In this document: positions 33,479-42,007 of the stretch, piece after piece
How positions within the stretch are numbered: the first letter of the stretch is position 1
Layout of the letters: each line of letters opens with the position of its first letter
Assembly: GCF_002970935.1 (NCBI RefSeq)
Contig: NZ_CP027194.1
Span: forward strand, 310,001 to 374,000
DNA length: 64,000 nt
Direction: 5' to 3'
From: Lactobacillus sp. CBA3606
Lineage (GTDB): Bacteria > Bacillota > Bacilli > Lactobacillales > Lactobacillaceae
Made by a program: the position numbers and the translations under genes
Notes under the pieces: model-generated
Seen by the model: only the letters and a program-made list of their open reading frames with translations
Databases searched by the model: none
Told to the model about the DNA's origin: nothing

Positions 33479-34104
33479 TCACGTTTCTACAAAATTATGG
33501 CGGTCAGCTACTGCTTAAAACTTGGCAACATCTCTATATTTCGGCGATTTCGCTAGCTTTAGGGATTTTAGTAGCGGTGCCGTTAGGAATTTTATTGACG
33601 CGGACGAAAGCCATCTCCGGTTTTGTGATGGCGATTGCTAGTATGCTCCAGACCATTCCAGCCATGGCTTTGTTAGCACTCATGATTCCGTTTTTCGGAA
33701 TTGGGGCAGTGCCAGCCATCATTGCGTTGTTCATCTATTCGTTACTCCCTATTTTGCGGAATACGTATTTAGGGATGGAAGATGTTAATCCGGCTCTGAT
33801 TGATGCAGCTAAAGGCATGGGGATGACCTCATGGCAGTCGATTATTAAAGTAGAATTACCGATGGCTGCACCTGTTATTATGGCCGGGATTCGGTTATCA
33901 GCGACGTATGTGATTGCTTGGGCAGCGTTAGCTTCATATATTGGTGCCGGTGGTTTAGGTGACTTTATTTTTAACGGGTTAAATTTATATCGGACCGATT
34001 TAATTTTAGGTGGGTCGATTCCAGTTATTATCTTGGCCTTAATTGTCGATTGGTTGTTGGGTAAGCTTGAAGCTGCGGTGACCCCACAAACGACACAGGC
34101 GTAA
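33475..34104 (+). CDS. opuCB: Osmoprotectant ABC transporter permease
   Basis: 209 aa, five or six membrane segments. Forms part of the channel for glycine betaine, carnitine or choline. The binding-protein-dependent permease signature is visible in the block [24 protein letters not shown] (here split by the EAA-type motif) and [13 protein letters not shown] follows. Start ATG 33475 overlaps the end of the ATPase gene by four bases. The family context (ATPase with CBS, permease, binding protein, permease) is that of Bacillus OpuC/OpuB. Confidence 0.93.
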   Translation: MITFLQNYGGQLLLKTWQHLYISAISLALGILVAVPLGILLTRTKAISGFVMAIASMLQTIPAMALLALMIPFFGIGAVPAIIALFIYSLLPILRNTYLGMEDVNPALIDAAKGMGMTSWQSIIKVELPMAAPVIMAGIRLSATYVIAWAALASYIGAGGLGDFIFNGLNLYRTDLILGGSIPVIILALIVDWLLGKLEAAVTPQTTQA

Positions 34105-34116
34105 GGAGGAAACGAC

Positions 34117-35052
34117 ATGCGAAAATTTAAAAAATGGCTCCTTGAGTTAATCGCCGCCGCTTCCAGTGCGTTATTGTTAGCGGGGTGTGGTTTTCCAGGG
34201 TTATCAGGAACATCTAGTGATACGGTCCGAATTGCCGCTCAAAATACGACGGAACAACAAATCATGGCGTATGTGATTCAAGATATGATTGGGCATTATT
34301 CGAACTTAAATACGACCATTATCAATAACTTAGGTTCCGGAACAGTTAGTTTTAATGCATTGAAAAATGACCAAGCGGATATTTCATCAATTCGATTTAC
34401 CGGGACGGATTTAACGACGATTTTGGGTGAAAAAGTTGAGCGGGGACAAACCAAAAAGACCGATGCGAAAGTTAAACGGTTATTTAATTCTAAATATCAA
34501 ATGACGTACTTCCCATCTTATGGTTTTGCGGATACTTACGCCTTTATGGTGACGCAACAAACGGCTAAAAAGTATCATCTGAATACGATTAGTGACATGA
34601 AAAAAGTGGCCCCTAAGTTAACTGTTGGGTTAGATCAAACTTGGCTTGAACGAAAAGGTGACGGCTACGATGCCTTCAAGACGTTGTACGGTTATCAATT
34701 TGGTAAGACTTACCCGATGCAAATTGGGTTAGTGTATGATGCCTTGGAGTCGGGTAAAATGGATGCTATTTTAGGGTATTCTACCGATGGTCGGATTGGG
34801 AGTTATGACTTAAAAATCTTAAAAGATGATAAGAGTTTCTTCCCACCTTACAATGCGAGTGCCGTTGCGACGAATAAAGTTCTCAAAGCATATCCACAAT
34901 TGAAGCCAATCTTGTCACGTTTAAATGGCAAAATTAATTTGAAGACGATGCAAAACTTGAATTATCAAGTCGACAATAACTTAGTTGAACCCGAAGTTGT
35001 TGCCAAACAGTTCCTCGAAAAAAATAATTACTTTGAAGGGAGTGGCAAGTAA
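34117..35052 (+). CDS. opuCC: Osmoprotectant substrate-binding lipoprotein
   Basis: 311 aa from ATG 34117 (AAGGAGG upstream). Extracytoplasmic binding protein for betaine-like solutes. A lipoprotein signal ends in LLLAGC, so Cys24 would be the lipidated residue. The mature part is a bilobal QAT/OpuAC-type domain with the opening VRIAAQNTTEQQIMAYV and the aromatic-rich YFPSYGFADTYAF segment. It is between the two permease genes and overlaps the next gene by one base. Confidence 0.92.
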   Translation: MRKFKKWLLELIAAASSALLLAGCGFPGLSGTSSDTVRIAAQNTTEQQIMAYVIQDMIGHYSNLNTTIINNLGSGTVSFNALKNDQADISSIRFTGTDLTTILGEKVERGQTKKTDAKVKRLFNSKYQMTYFPSYGFADTYAFMVTQQTAKKYHLNTISDMKKVAPKLTVGLDQTWLERKGDGYDAFKTLYGYQFGKTYPMQIGLVYDALESGKMDAILGYSTDGRIGSYDLKILKDDKSFFPPYNASAVATNKVLKAYPQLKPILSRLNGKINLKTMQNLNYQVDNNLVEPEVVAKQFLEKNNYFEGSGK

Positions 35053-35705
35053 TGGCTAATATGAATATGTTGCAACAATTAATTTATTACTACCAGCAAA
35101 ATGGTGCATATGTCCTTAGTCAATTCTCGCGACACTTTTTAATTTCAATTTATGGGGTGCTCTTTGCAGCAATTGTTGGGATTCCAATTGGCATCTTTAT
35201 TGCGCATCATAGTAAATTAAGTGCGACCGTCATTGCGATTGCGAACGTTATTCAGACAGTGCCATCGTTAGCGATGCTGTCGATTATTATGATCGGGTTG
35301 GGGCTTGGTGTGAATACTGTCATTGTGACTGTCTTCTTGTATGCCTTACTCCCAATTATTAAGAATACGTATACTGGGATGTTGAATGTTGATCCTAGTG
35401 TCTTGGATTCTGGTAAAGGGATGGGGATGACCCGTTGGCAGATTTTACGAATTGTCGAATTACCGTTATCGTTGTCAGTGATTATGGCCGGATTACGGAA
35501 TGCCTTGGTCCTAGCGATTGGGATTACTGCGATTGGGACCTTCGTAGGTGCCGGTGGTTTAGGGGATATCATTATTCGGGGAACTAATGCCACGAATGGT
35601 GGTGCCATCATTCTTGCCGGAGCTTTGCCAACCGCTTTAATGGCAATTATCTCTGACGCAATTCTTGGTTGGATTGAAAAGAAAGCTGATCCAACTCAGA
35701 AATAG
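35052..35705 (+). CDS. opuCD: Osmoprotectant ABC transporter permease (second)
   Basis: 217 aa, about six membrane segments, paralogous to the permease at 33475. The conserved cytoplasmic loop reads GKGMGMTRWQILRIVELP, and GAGGLGDIIIRGT follows. Start ATG 35052 overlaps the binding-protein stop. It is the last gene of the operon, with a long terminator hairpin behind it. It has no visible defect, so the operon has decayed at the ATPase alone, if that frameshift is real. Confidence 0.93.
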   Translation: MANMNMLQQLIYYYQQNGAYVLSQFSRHFLISIYGVLFAAIVGIPIGIFIAHHSKLSATVIAIANVIQTVPSLAMLSIIMIGLGLGVNTVIVTVFLYALLPIIKNTYTGMLNVDPSVLDSGKGMGMTRWQILRIVELPLSLSVIMAGLRNALVLAIGITAIGTFVGAGGLGDIIIRGTNATNGGAIILAGALPTALMAIISDAILGWIEKKADPTQK

Positions 35706-35713
35706 TTGTAAAA

Positions 35714-35789
35714 TAAAAAGATTGATTTACAGGTATCAAGTCATACTCATTCAGGGGAGTAGCTTGAACTGTAACATCAATCTTTTTTT
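35714..35789 (+). terminator. Long hairpin terminator after the opuC operon
   Basis: An outer stem (AAAAAGATTGAT...TACAG with CTGTA...ATCAATCTTTTT) encloses an inner stem (TACTC with GGAGTA and CAAG with CTTG). The right arm is followed by more T. At about 76 bases, it is far longer than the other terminators in the window. Confidence 0.85.
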
Positions 35790-35791
35790 GG

Positions 35792-35855
35792 TTGCATCGA
35801 AAACACCACAGCAATACGCAAGGTTGTATGAACTATGATTTCATCTCTCGATGCA
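35792..35855. repeat. Inverted repeat TGCATCGA/TCGATGCA
   Basis: TGCATCGA at about 35793 and TCGATGCA at about 35848 are perfect complements, 47 bases apart, just downstream of the minus-strand gene. It may be a weak terminator base or chance. Confidence 0.45.
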
Positions 35856-35858
35856 GCA

Positions 35859-36194
35859 TTAGATGCGTTTTAGGTAGCGAATCTGATCAGCATCAATAAT
35901 GTGGGTGAGCTGGCGGTCATGATTAACTAGAACCAATTGACCAGAAGCTAAGGTCTTTAAACGACCATGAATGTTATAAGGATGGGTTTCGGTTAAGCTG
36001 GGTTGCATTTGTAGCATAATTGGATAGTGTTTAGCTTGTGCCTGAGTTAAAAACAAAGTTAGTTGAAAGGTCGGCATCTGAGGTAACAAAGGCACGACGA
36101 CTTCAGCAGCAGTAGAGAATTCATCAAAGAATTGCCGATAAGACGCTTGTAGATTTTTAGAAATATATTTAAGATTTGATTGCTTGTTTTGCAT
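35859..36194 (-). CDS. SOS-controlled small protein, possibly YolD-like
   Basis: 111 aa from ATG 36194 on the minus strand, behind GAGGTGG. The basic, helical first part (QNKQSNLKYISKNLQASYRQ) is followed by a beta-rich half containing FQLTLFLTQ, GRLKTLASGQLVLV and IIDADQIRYLKRI. That second half resembles the end of YolD-like proteins, which in Firmicutes are SOS-induced and often paired with a Y-family polymerase. No such polymerase is nearby. The promoter (36227-36255) carries two LexA-type boxes, so damage induction is the firmest statement; the family call is tentative. Confidence 0.65.
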   Translation of the reverse strand: MQNKQSNLKYISKNLQASYRQFFDEFSTAAEVVVPLLPQMPTFQLTLFLTQAQAKHYPIMLQMQPSLTETHPYNIHGRLKTLASGQLVLVNHDRQLTHIIDADQIRYLKRI

Positions 36195-36205
36195 GATAAC
36201 CACCT

Positions 36206-36219
36206 CGAACATTTGTTTG
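36206..36219 (-). promoter_or_regulatory. SOS (LexA) box, proximal
   Basis: CGAACATTTGTTTG, a match with two departures from CGAACRNRYGTTYC; lies between the -10 and the ribosome site. Confidence 0.55.
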
Positions 36220-36226
36220 TGTTTAT

Positions 36227-36255
36227 ATTATACGAACAAACGTTCTGAAATGCAA
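36227..36255 (-). promoter_or_regulatory. Promoter of the SOS gene
   Basis: On the minus strand, TTGCAT (36255-36250), 17 bases, TATAAT (36232-36227). Confidence 0.82.
36233..36246 (-). promoter_or_regulatory. SOS (LexA) box, in the promoter spacer
   Basis: CGAACAAACGTTCT fits CGAACRNRYGTTYC except for the last base, and lies between -35 and -10, where bound LexA would block RNA polymerase. Confidence 0.82.
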
Positions 36256-36383
36256 GCGATAATTTTAGCTTTAAATGGGTCAAATTATGAAAATCAGGTG
36301 CCGACCGTGATAAGACTTGCAATCTAGCGCTAAAAAGTGCAAAATAATCTTTAAAACATATTTAATAAGGGGAATTTGCGATC

Positions 36384-37004
36384 ATGGCGAAACAAGGCAT
36401 GTTAATCGTCTTATCAGGTCCTTCGGGCGTCGGCAAGGGTACCGTCCGCAAGGTAATCTTTGACTCAGATGATAACGATTTTCAATATTCAGTCTCAATG
36501 ACTACTCGGAAAATGCGTCCGGGCGAAGTTGATGGAAAGGACTATTATTTTGTCGCTAAAGATGAATTTGAGGATGAAATCAAGAGTGGCGGTATGCTTG
36601 AATATGCCAAGTATGTTGACAATTACTATGGGACGCCCTTAAAATATATTAAGCAGTCATTGGCTGCCGGTAAAGATGTCTTTTTAGAGATTGAAGTTAA
36701 CGGTGCCATGCAGGTGCGTGAAAAAATGCCCGATGGGGTGTTTATTTTCTTAACACCGCCAGACTTAATGGAACTCAAACATCGTATTATTGGTCGTGGG
36801 ACTGATGATATGACGGTCATCAATAAACGGATGGCCAAAGCTGTCGACGAAATCAAGATGATGCGTAATTACGATTATGCGGTCGTTAATGATGAAGTCC
36901 CGTTGGCTGCTGAACGGATTAAAGCGATTATTCGCAGTGAACGTTTCAGTGTCAAACGGGTAATGCCTCAATACGAAGAAATGTTAGGAGATGCTGAATC
37001 TTGA
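36384..37004 (+). CDS. gmk: Guanylate kinase
   Basis: 206 aa. Phosphorylates GMP/dGMP to the diphosphate. The P-loop GPSGVGKGT is at residues 11-19. The GMP-binding signature [19 protein letters not shown] follows, and the lid region [17 protein letters not shown] is complete. Start ATG 36384, with AAGGGG upstream. The gene overlaps rpoZ by four bases, the standard pair gmk-rpoZ. Confidence 0.97.
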   Translation: MAKQGMLIVLSGPSGVGKGTVRKVIFDSDDNDFQYSVSMTTRKMRPGEVDGKDYYFVAKDEFEDEIKSGGMLEYAKYVDNYYGTPLKYIKQSLAAGKDVFLEIEVNGAMQVREKMPDGVFIFLTPPDLMELKHRIIGRGTDDMTVINKRMAKAVDEIKMMRNYDYAVVNDEVPLAAERIKAIIRSERFSVKRVMPQYEEMLGDAES

Positions 37005-37213
37005 TCTTATATCCATCAGTTGATGATTTATTAAAGCAAGTTAATTCACGTTACTCATTGATTATGCTAGCTAGCAAGCGGGCCCATGAATTAGATGCCG
37101 GCGCTGCACCAATGCTTAGCGAATACAAATCAGTTAAAACCATTGGTCGGGCGTTAGAAGAAATCGCGGCCGGCGACTTAATGATTGATCCTGACGAAAC
37201 CGATAAGGACTAG
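37001..37213 (+). CDS. rpoZ: RNA polymerase omega subunit
   Basis: 70 aa from TTG 37001, overlapping the gmk stop. Helps assemble and stabilise RNA polymerase. The family core is [20 protein letters not shown] and the segment [16 protein letters not shown]. The start is set by the overlap and by homology, as no other start would keep the N-terminal PSVDDLL. Confidence 0.95.
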   Translation: MILYPSVDDLLKQVNSRYSLIMLASKRAHELDAGAAPMLSEYKSVKTIGRALEEIAAGDLMIDPDETDKD

Positions 37214-37235
37214 TTACGGATTAACAAAGCGAGTG

Positions 37236-37268
37236 GGTTCGAGACTTTGGTCTCGAACCTATTTTTTT
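37236..37268 (+). terminator. Terminator after rpoZ
   Basis: GGTTCGAGAC (37236-37245) pairs with GTCTCGAACC (37250-37259), followed by seven T. Confidence 0.95.
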
Positions 37269-37374
37269 ATATGCAACCTTTGGACTTCAACAAAGGCCTG
37301 ATTCTTGATACAATCATATTAAGTGTATAATAGGCTGTTCATAGGTAAGTGAGCGATAAATTGATTAAAAGGGC

Positions 37375-38610
37375 GTGACCAAAGTGAGTATTTGGACGAA
37401 TCGGCGGGTAACGGTAGTCATTAGTGGGGGCATTGCCAGCTATAAAGCAGTAACCTTGATTCGGTTATTAATGAAACAAGGGGCGACGGTCCGGGTCGCA
37501 ATGACGGCACATGCCGCTGAATTTGTGACCCCATTAACGTTTCAAACGTTAACGCAACAACCAGTCGTTTGTGACGAGTTTACCTTGGCAGATCCGCACC
37601 ACGTGGTGCATGTGGCGTTAGCAGATTGGACGGAACTCATGGTAGTCGTCCCAGCTACCGCCAATATTATTGCTAAAATGGCGATGGGCTTAGCGGATGA
37701 TGCGGCGACCACCACTATTTTAGCCACAACGGCCCCTAAATATGTGATACCAGCAATGAATACACATATGTATGAGAATCCAGCCACACAACGTAACCTT
37801 GCGCAACTGACGGCGGATGGTAATCACGTTTTGACGCCGGCCACTGGCATGTTAGCAGAAGGTTATGTTGGTCAAGGTCGGTTACCTGAACCACCGGCGA
37901 TTTTAGCGTGGTTGACAGATCAGCTACTAGCAGCGACGCCAACGTTACCACTGCATGGTCAAAAGGTCCTGGTGACGGCTGGTGGCACGCGTGAGCAACT
38001 TGATCCGGTGCGCTATCTCTCTAATCGGTCTTCTGGAAAAATGGGTTACGCAGTCGCACAAGCGGCCTATATGATGGGGGCTCAAGTGACACTAATTAGC
38101 GCTCAAACTGCCCTACCAAAACCAGCTGGTGTGACCATCGTGTCCGTTACTTCGGCAGCTGACATGCTGGCAGCGACAACTAAAGCCTTTGCTACGACCG
38201 ATATTTTAGTGATGGCGGCCGCGGTTTCAGACTATCGACCAGTTCAGCCAGCGACTCAAAAAATTAAAAAGCAGGCCGGTCAAACTGGTCTGACGTTAGA
38301 TTTAACGGAAACAACGGATATTTTAAAGTATCTAGCAACCCAGAAAAAAGCGCAATTTGTGATTGGGTTTGCTGCAGAAACTGAGCATTTATTAGCTAAT
38401 GCTAATAAAAAATTAGCGGCTAAACAATTAGATTTATTAGTGGCCAATGACGTTGCTAAACCTGGTGTTGGTTTTAATGGGGAGACGAACCAGGTCACCT
38501 TGTTACGGTCAAATGCACCGGCAATCACGACGGCAGTGCTACCTAAATTAGCTATTGCCGAAAAGATTTTAGAAACCGCAATTAGTCAGGGCGCTGTGAA
38601 GCACCAATAA
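37375..38610 (+). CDS. coaBC: CoaBC: phosphopantothenoylcysteine synthetase/decarboxylase
   Basis: 411 aa from GTG 37375 (GTG 37384 is possible). Two steps of coenzyme A synthesis. The flavin-dependent decarboxylase domain (about 1-185) has ISGGIASYK, the His region HHVVHVAL, and PAMNTHMYENP. The synthetase domain (about 195-405) has VTAGGTREQLDPVRYLSNRSSGKMG and AAVSDYRP with KIKK. Oddity: the decarboxylase flap, normally LACG with the catalytic Cys, reads MLAEGYVGQGRLPEP; the Cys position is Glu162. Start of the run coaBC-priA-fmt-rsmB-stp-pknB. Confidence 0.93.
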   Translation: MTKVSIWTNRRVTVVISGGIASYKAVTLIRLLMKQGATVRVAMTAHAAEFVTPLTFQTLTQQPVVCDEFTLADPHHVVHVALADWTELMVVVPATANIIAKMAMGLADDAATTTILATTAPKYVIPAMNTHMYENPATQRNLAQLTADGNHVLTPATGMLAEGYVGQGRLPEPPAILAWLTDQLLAATPTLPLHGQKVLVTAGGTREQLDPVRYLSNRSSGKMGYAVAQAAYMMGAQVTLISAQTALPKPAGVTIVSVTSAADMLAATTKAFATTDILVMAAAVSDYRPVQPATQKIKKQAGQTGLTLDLTETTDILKYLATQKKAQFVIGFAAETEHLLANANKKLAAKQLDLLVANDVAKPGVGFNGETNQVTLLRSNAPAITTAVLPKLAIAEKILETAISQGAVKHQ

Positions 38611-38625
38611 GAGAGGAAGTTAAAG

Positions 38626-41043
38626 GTGGCTCAAATTGCACAAGTCTTAGTCGATGTCCCAACGATGCAGACGGACCGGCCATATAGTTATCAAATTCCG
38701 GCTGCGTGGCAATCTCAAGTTCAGCCAGGCATGCGGGTGGTCGTGCCATTTGGGCGGGGTAAACGGCGAGTTCAAGGATTCGTTTTAAGTTGTGCGGCGG
38801 CGACGGATTACGCTGGCGATTTAAAGGCGATTGATGCGGTCGTTGATTTAGCACCTGTCTTGAATCAAGAAGCGTTGGCGTTGTCGGCTTGGTTAGCGAA
38901 GAGTACGTTTTCATTTCAGATAACGTGTGCCCAAACCATGCTGCCAGCCGTTATGCGTGCTAAGTATGAAAAGTTGTTACGGCCGACGCCGCAAACGTCA
39001 CCGGCGATTGCAACCCAACTTTTTCAAGGTCAAGCCGAAGTTGAATTTGACCAAGTTGCAACGACTCCGGCTGCAGTGAGTCAGTTATTACGCTTACAAG
39101 CTGCCGGCGAAGTGGAAGTTTATTATCAAGTTAAAAACCAAGCGCACCATAAAACCTTAGTTGGCGTGCAAGCGGTCTTATCAACGAGCCAATTGCAACA
39201 GGCAATGACCATGGTCCGGGCTGGGGCAGCGAAACAACTAGCACTCTTGCAGGGCTTACAAATTTTGAATGGGGAAGCAATCACTCAAAAGGAATTTTGC
39301 CAACGATTCGGGGTGACTGAGGCGGTCATTCGAACGGGTGAACAAAAGGGCTGGCTGAAAAAGTTAGCGTTAGAAATATATCGTGATCCTTATGCGACTG
39401 CTGATATTAAACCAACGCAACCGCTGACTTTGAATGCTGAGCAACAAGTTGCTGTTGACCAAATTACACAAGCGGTTGATCAACCGGCGACGACCACCTT
39501 TTTATTAGAAGGGGTAACGGGTAGCGGTAAAACCGAAGTCTACCTGCAAGCCATTGCGGCAGCGTTAGCTCAAGGCAAAACTGCGTTGATGTTAGTCCCA
39601 GAAATTTCATTGACACCTCAGATGGTGCAACGTGTTAAGGGGCGCTTTGGAAAAGCAGTGGCTGTCTTACACAGTGGACTATCTAGTGGTGAGAAATACG
39701 ATGAATGGCGCCGTATTCGGCAACAAACTGCGCAAGTGGTCGTTGGCGCCCGTTCAGCTGTTTTTGCACCGTTGACTAATATCGGTATTATTATTATGGA
39801 TGAGGAACATGAAAGTAGTTATAAACAAGACGATGCGCCCCGCTATCATGCCCGTCAGGTGGCGTTATGGCGGAGTCAGTATCACCATTGTCCGGTGGTC
39901 CTCGGTTCGGCGACGCCGGCTTTAGAGACCCGTGCTCGAGCCGAAAAAGGCGTGTATCAGCGATTAGTCTTAGCGGATCGCGTCAATCAACGCCCGTTAC
40001 CACCGGTTGCGATTATTGATATGAAAAAAGAATTACAGCAACATGCTGAAAGTAATTTTTCACCAGCATTGTTAGTGGCCTTGCAAGACCGGTTAGAGCG
40101 GCATGAACAGAGTGTTTTGATGCTCAATCGGCGCGGTTATTCATCGTTTGTGCTTTGTCGAGATTGTGGATTTGTGTTGAAGTGTCCAAATTGTGATATT
40201 TCTTTAACGCTACATATGGATACCCACACGATGAAGTGCCATTATTGTGGGCATGAAGAAGCGATTCCAAAAGTATGCCCCAACTGCCATAGTCGTCAAA
40301 TTCGCTATTATGGGACGGGAACGGAAAAGGTTGAAGAAGAACTCCAAACGTTAATGCCAACTGCTCGGATTATTCGTATGGATAATGATACGACCCGTAA
40401 GAAGGGGGCCCATGCGAAGTTATTGGCACAGTTTGGCCGGGCCGAAGCGGATATTTTGATTGGAACCCAGATGATTGCTAAAGGCTTGGACTTTCCCAAT
40501 GTGACGCTGGTGGGCGTGTTAAATGCCGATACGGCTTTGGGATTGCCGGATTTTCGTGCCAGTGAGCGAACTTTTCAGCTCTTAACTCAAGTTAGTGGAC
40601 GGGCTGGCCGAGCCGAAAAGAGCGGGCAGGTGTATATTCAAACCTTTAATCCCGAACATTATGCAATTCGTTTTGCGCAACATCATGACTATGAAGGCTT
40701 CTTTAAATATGAGATGCGGATGCGTCATCAAGGCGGTTATCCGCCGTATTATTTCACAGTTCAGATTACGGCTAGTGATTTAGATGAAGCCGTGGCTGCC
40801 AAACGGATGTATCAACTGTTACAATGGTTAAAGCCGCGACTGGCGCCTTCGACTGTTTTGCTCGGTCCGACGCCCAAGCCAATTGCGCGCGTTAATCGAC
40901 GCTATTATTATCAAATCGTCATTAAATATAAACAAGAACCAAACTTAGCAGCGACTTTAACGACCTTATTACAAGAAACTCAGGTCCAGCAACGGCAAGG
41001 ATTACAGATTGCGATTGACGTGGAGCCGTTACACTTTATGTAA
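38626..41043 (+). CDS. priA: Primosomal protein N' (replication restart helicase PriA)
   Basis: 805 aa from GTG 38626 (AGAGGAAG upstream). Reloads the replisome at repaired forks. Order: N-terminal 3' DNA-binding domain (about 1-110), a winged-helix part, then the helicase with Walker A GVTGSGKTEVYLQ and Walker B DEEHESSYK. The zinc module has eight cysteines in four CxxC pairs (CRDC, CPNC, CHYC, CPNC) within about 40 residues. The second helicase lobe contains LIGTQMIAKGLDFPNVTLVG and QVSGRAGRAEK. Full length. Confidence 0.97.
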   Translation: MAQIAQVLVDVPTMQTDRPYSYQIPAAWQSQVQPGMRVVVPFGRGKRRVQGFVLSCAAATDYAGDLKAIDAVVDLAPVLNQEALALSAWLAKSTFSFQITCAQTMLPAVMRAKYEKLLRPTPQTSPAIATQLFQGQAEVEFDQVATTPAAVSQLLRLQAAGEVEVYYQVKNQAHHKTLVGVQAVLSTSQLQQAMTMVRAGAAKQLALLQGLQILNGEAITQKEFCQRFGVTEAVIRTGEQKGWLKKLALEIYRDPYATADIKPTQPLTLNAEQQVAVDQITQAVDQPATTTFLLEGVTGSGKTEVYLQAIAAALAQGKTALMLVPEISLTPQMVQRVKGRFGKAVAVLHSGLSSGEKYDEWRRIRQQTAQVVVGARSAVFAPLTNIGIIIMDEEHESSYKQDDAPRYHARQVALWRSQYHHCPVVLGSATPALETRARAEKGVYQRLVLADRVNQRPLPPVAIIDMKKELQQHAESNFSPALLVALQDRLERHEQSVLMLNRRGYSSFVLCRDCGFVLKCPNCDISLTLHMDTHTMKCHYCGHEEAIPKVCPNCHSRQIRYYGTGTEKVEEELQTLMPTARIIRMDNDTTRKKGAHAKLLAQFGRAEADILIGTQMIAKGLDFPNVTLVGVLNADTALGLPDFRASERTFQLLTQVSGRAGRAEKSGQVYIQTFNPEHYAIRFAQHHDYEGFFKYEMRMRHQGGYPPYYFTVQITASDLDEAVAAKRMYQLLQWLKPRLAPSTVLLGPTPKPIARVNRRYYYQIVIKYKQEPNLAATLTTLLQETQVQQRQGLQIAIDVEPLHFM

Positions 41044-41059
41044 TTGGAGGAATTTTTAA

Positions 41060-42007
41060 ATGACATCAGTGATTTTTATGGGAACGCCGAAGTTTGCGGC
41101 CCCAATCTTAACAAGTTTGATTGAACAAGATTATCAAGTGTTGGCGGTTGTGACCCAACCCGATCGGTTAGTGGGCCGTAAGCGCGTCTTAACTGCTTCG
41201 CCGGTCAAACAAGTGGCCGTGGCGCATGATATTTTGGTATTACAACCAGAAAAGATCAGCGGTAGTGATGAAATGCAGCAAATTATTGCGATGCAACCAG
41301 ATTTGATTGTCACCGCAGCCTTTGGTCAGTTTTTACCGACTAAGTTATTGCAAGCCGCTAAAATTGGGGCGGTGAACGTGCATGGTTCATTGTTACCGAA
41401 GTATCGTGGTGGTGCACCGGTGCAGTATGCCGTTATGAACGGCGAAAAAGAAACTGGGGTAACCATTATTTATATGATTAAAAAGATGGATGCCGGCGAT
41501 ATGTTGGCTCAGCGGGCAATTCCCATTGAAGCGGATGATGATACCGGTACCTTGTTTGACAAGCTCAGTTTAGTTGGTCGTGACTTGTTGTTGGCCACAT
41601 TACCTAAGTTGATTGCGGGTGAGATTGTGGCGACTCCGCAAGATGAGACACAGGTCACCTTTTCACCAACCATTAAGCCGGAAGAAGAGCAATTGGACTT
41701 TACCAAAACGGCGGCGGCCATTGATTATCAAGTCCGTGGATTACGACCAGCACCGATTGCTTACGCTATTCTAGATGGTAAACGCACTAAGTTCTGGCAA
41801 GTGACCCCGTTAGCTGAAACGGTCACCCAAGCGCCAGGTCAGGTCGTTCGTAAGACCAAGCATGAGTTAGTTTTAGCGGCGGGACAGCATACCGCCTTAG
41901 CAATCAACGAATTACAGCCCGCTGGTAAGCCTAAGATGGCGATTACCGCTTTCTTAAATGGCGCGACTGATAAATTTAATACTGGAGAGCAGGTAATTAC
42001 AAAATGA
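41060..42007 (+). CDS. fmt: Methionyl-tRNA formyltransferase
   Basis: 315 aa. Formylates initiator Met-tRNA with 10-formyl-THF (a product of FolD). The catalytic motif VNVHGSLLPKYRGGAPVQYA (Asn, His) and the downstream MDAGDM (Asp) are present, and the N-terminal IFMGTPKFAAPIL is characteristic. The C-terminal tRNA-binding domain is complete. It overlaps rsmB by four bases. Confidence 0.97.
   Translation: MTSVIFMGTPKFAAPILTSLIEQDYQVLAVVTQPDRLVGRKRVLTASPVKQVAVAHDILVLQPEKISGSDEMQQIIAMQPDLIVTAAFGQFLPTKLLQAAKIGAVNVHGSLLPKYRGGAPVQYAVMNGEKETGVTIIYMIKKMDAGDMLAQRAIPIEADDDTGTLFDKLSLVGRDLLLATLPKLIAGEIVATPQDETQVTFSPTIKPEEEQLDFTKTAAAIDYQVRGLRPAPIAYAILDGKRTKFWQVTPLAETVTQAPGQVVRKTKHELVLAAGQHTALAINELQPAGKPKMAITAFLNGATDKFNTGEQVITK

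Noticed and set aside
36059-36322. 87-codon minus-strand ORF overlapping the SOS gene
   Set aside because: Runs across the promoter and SOS boxes in another frame; no ribosome site.
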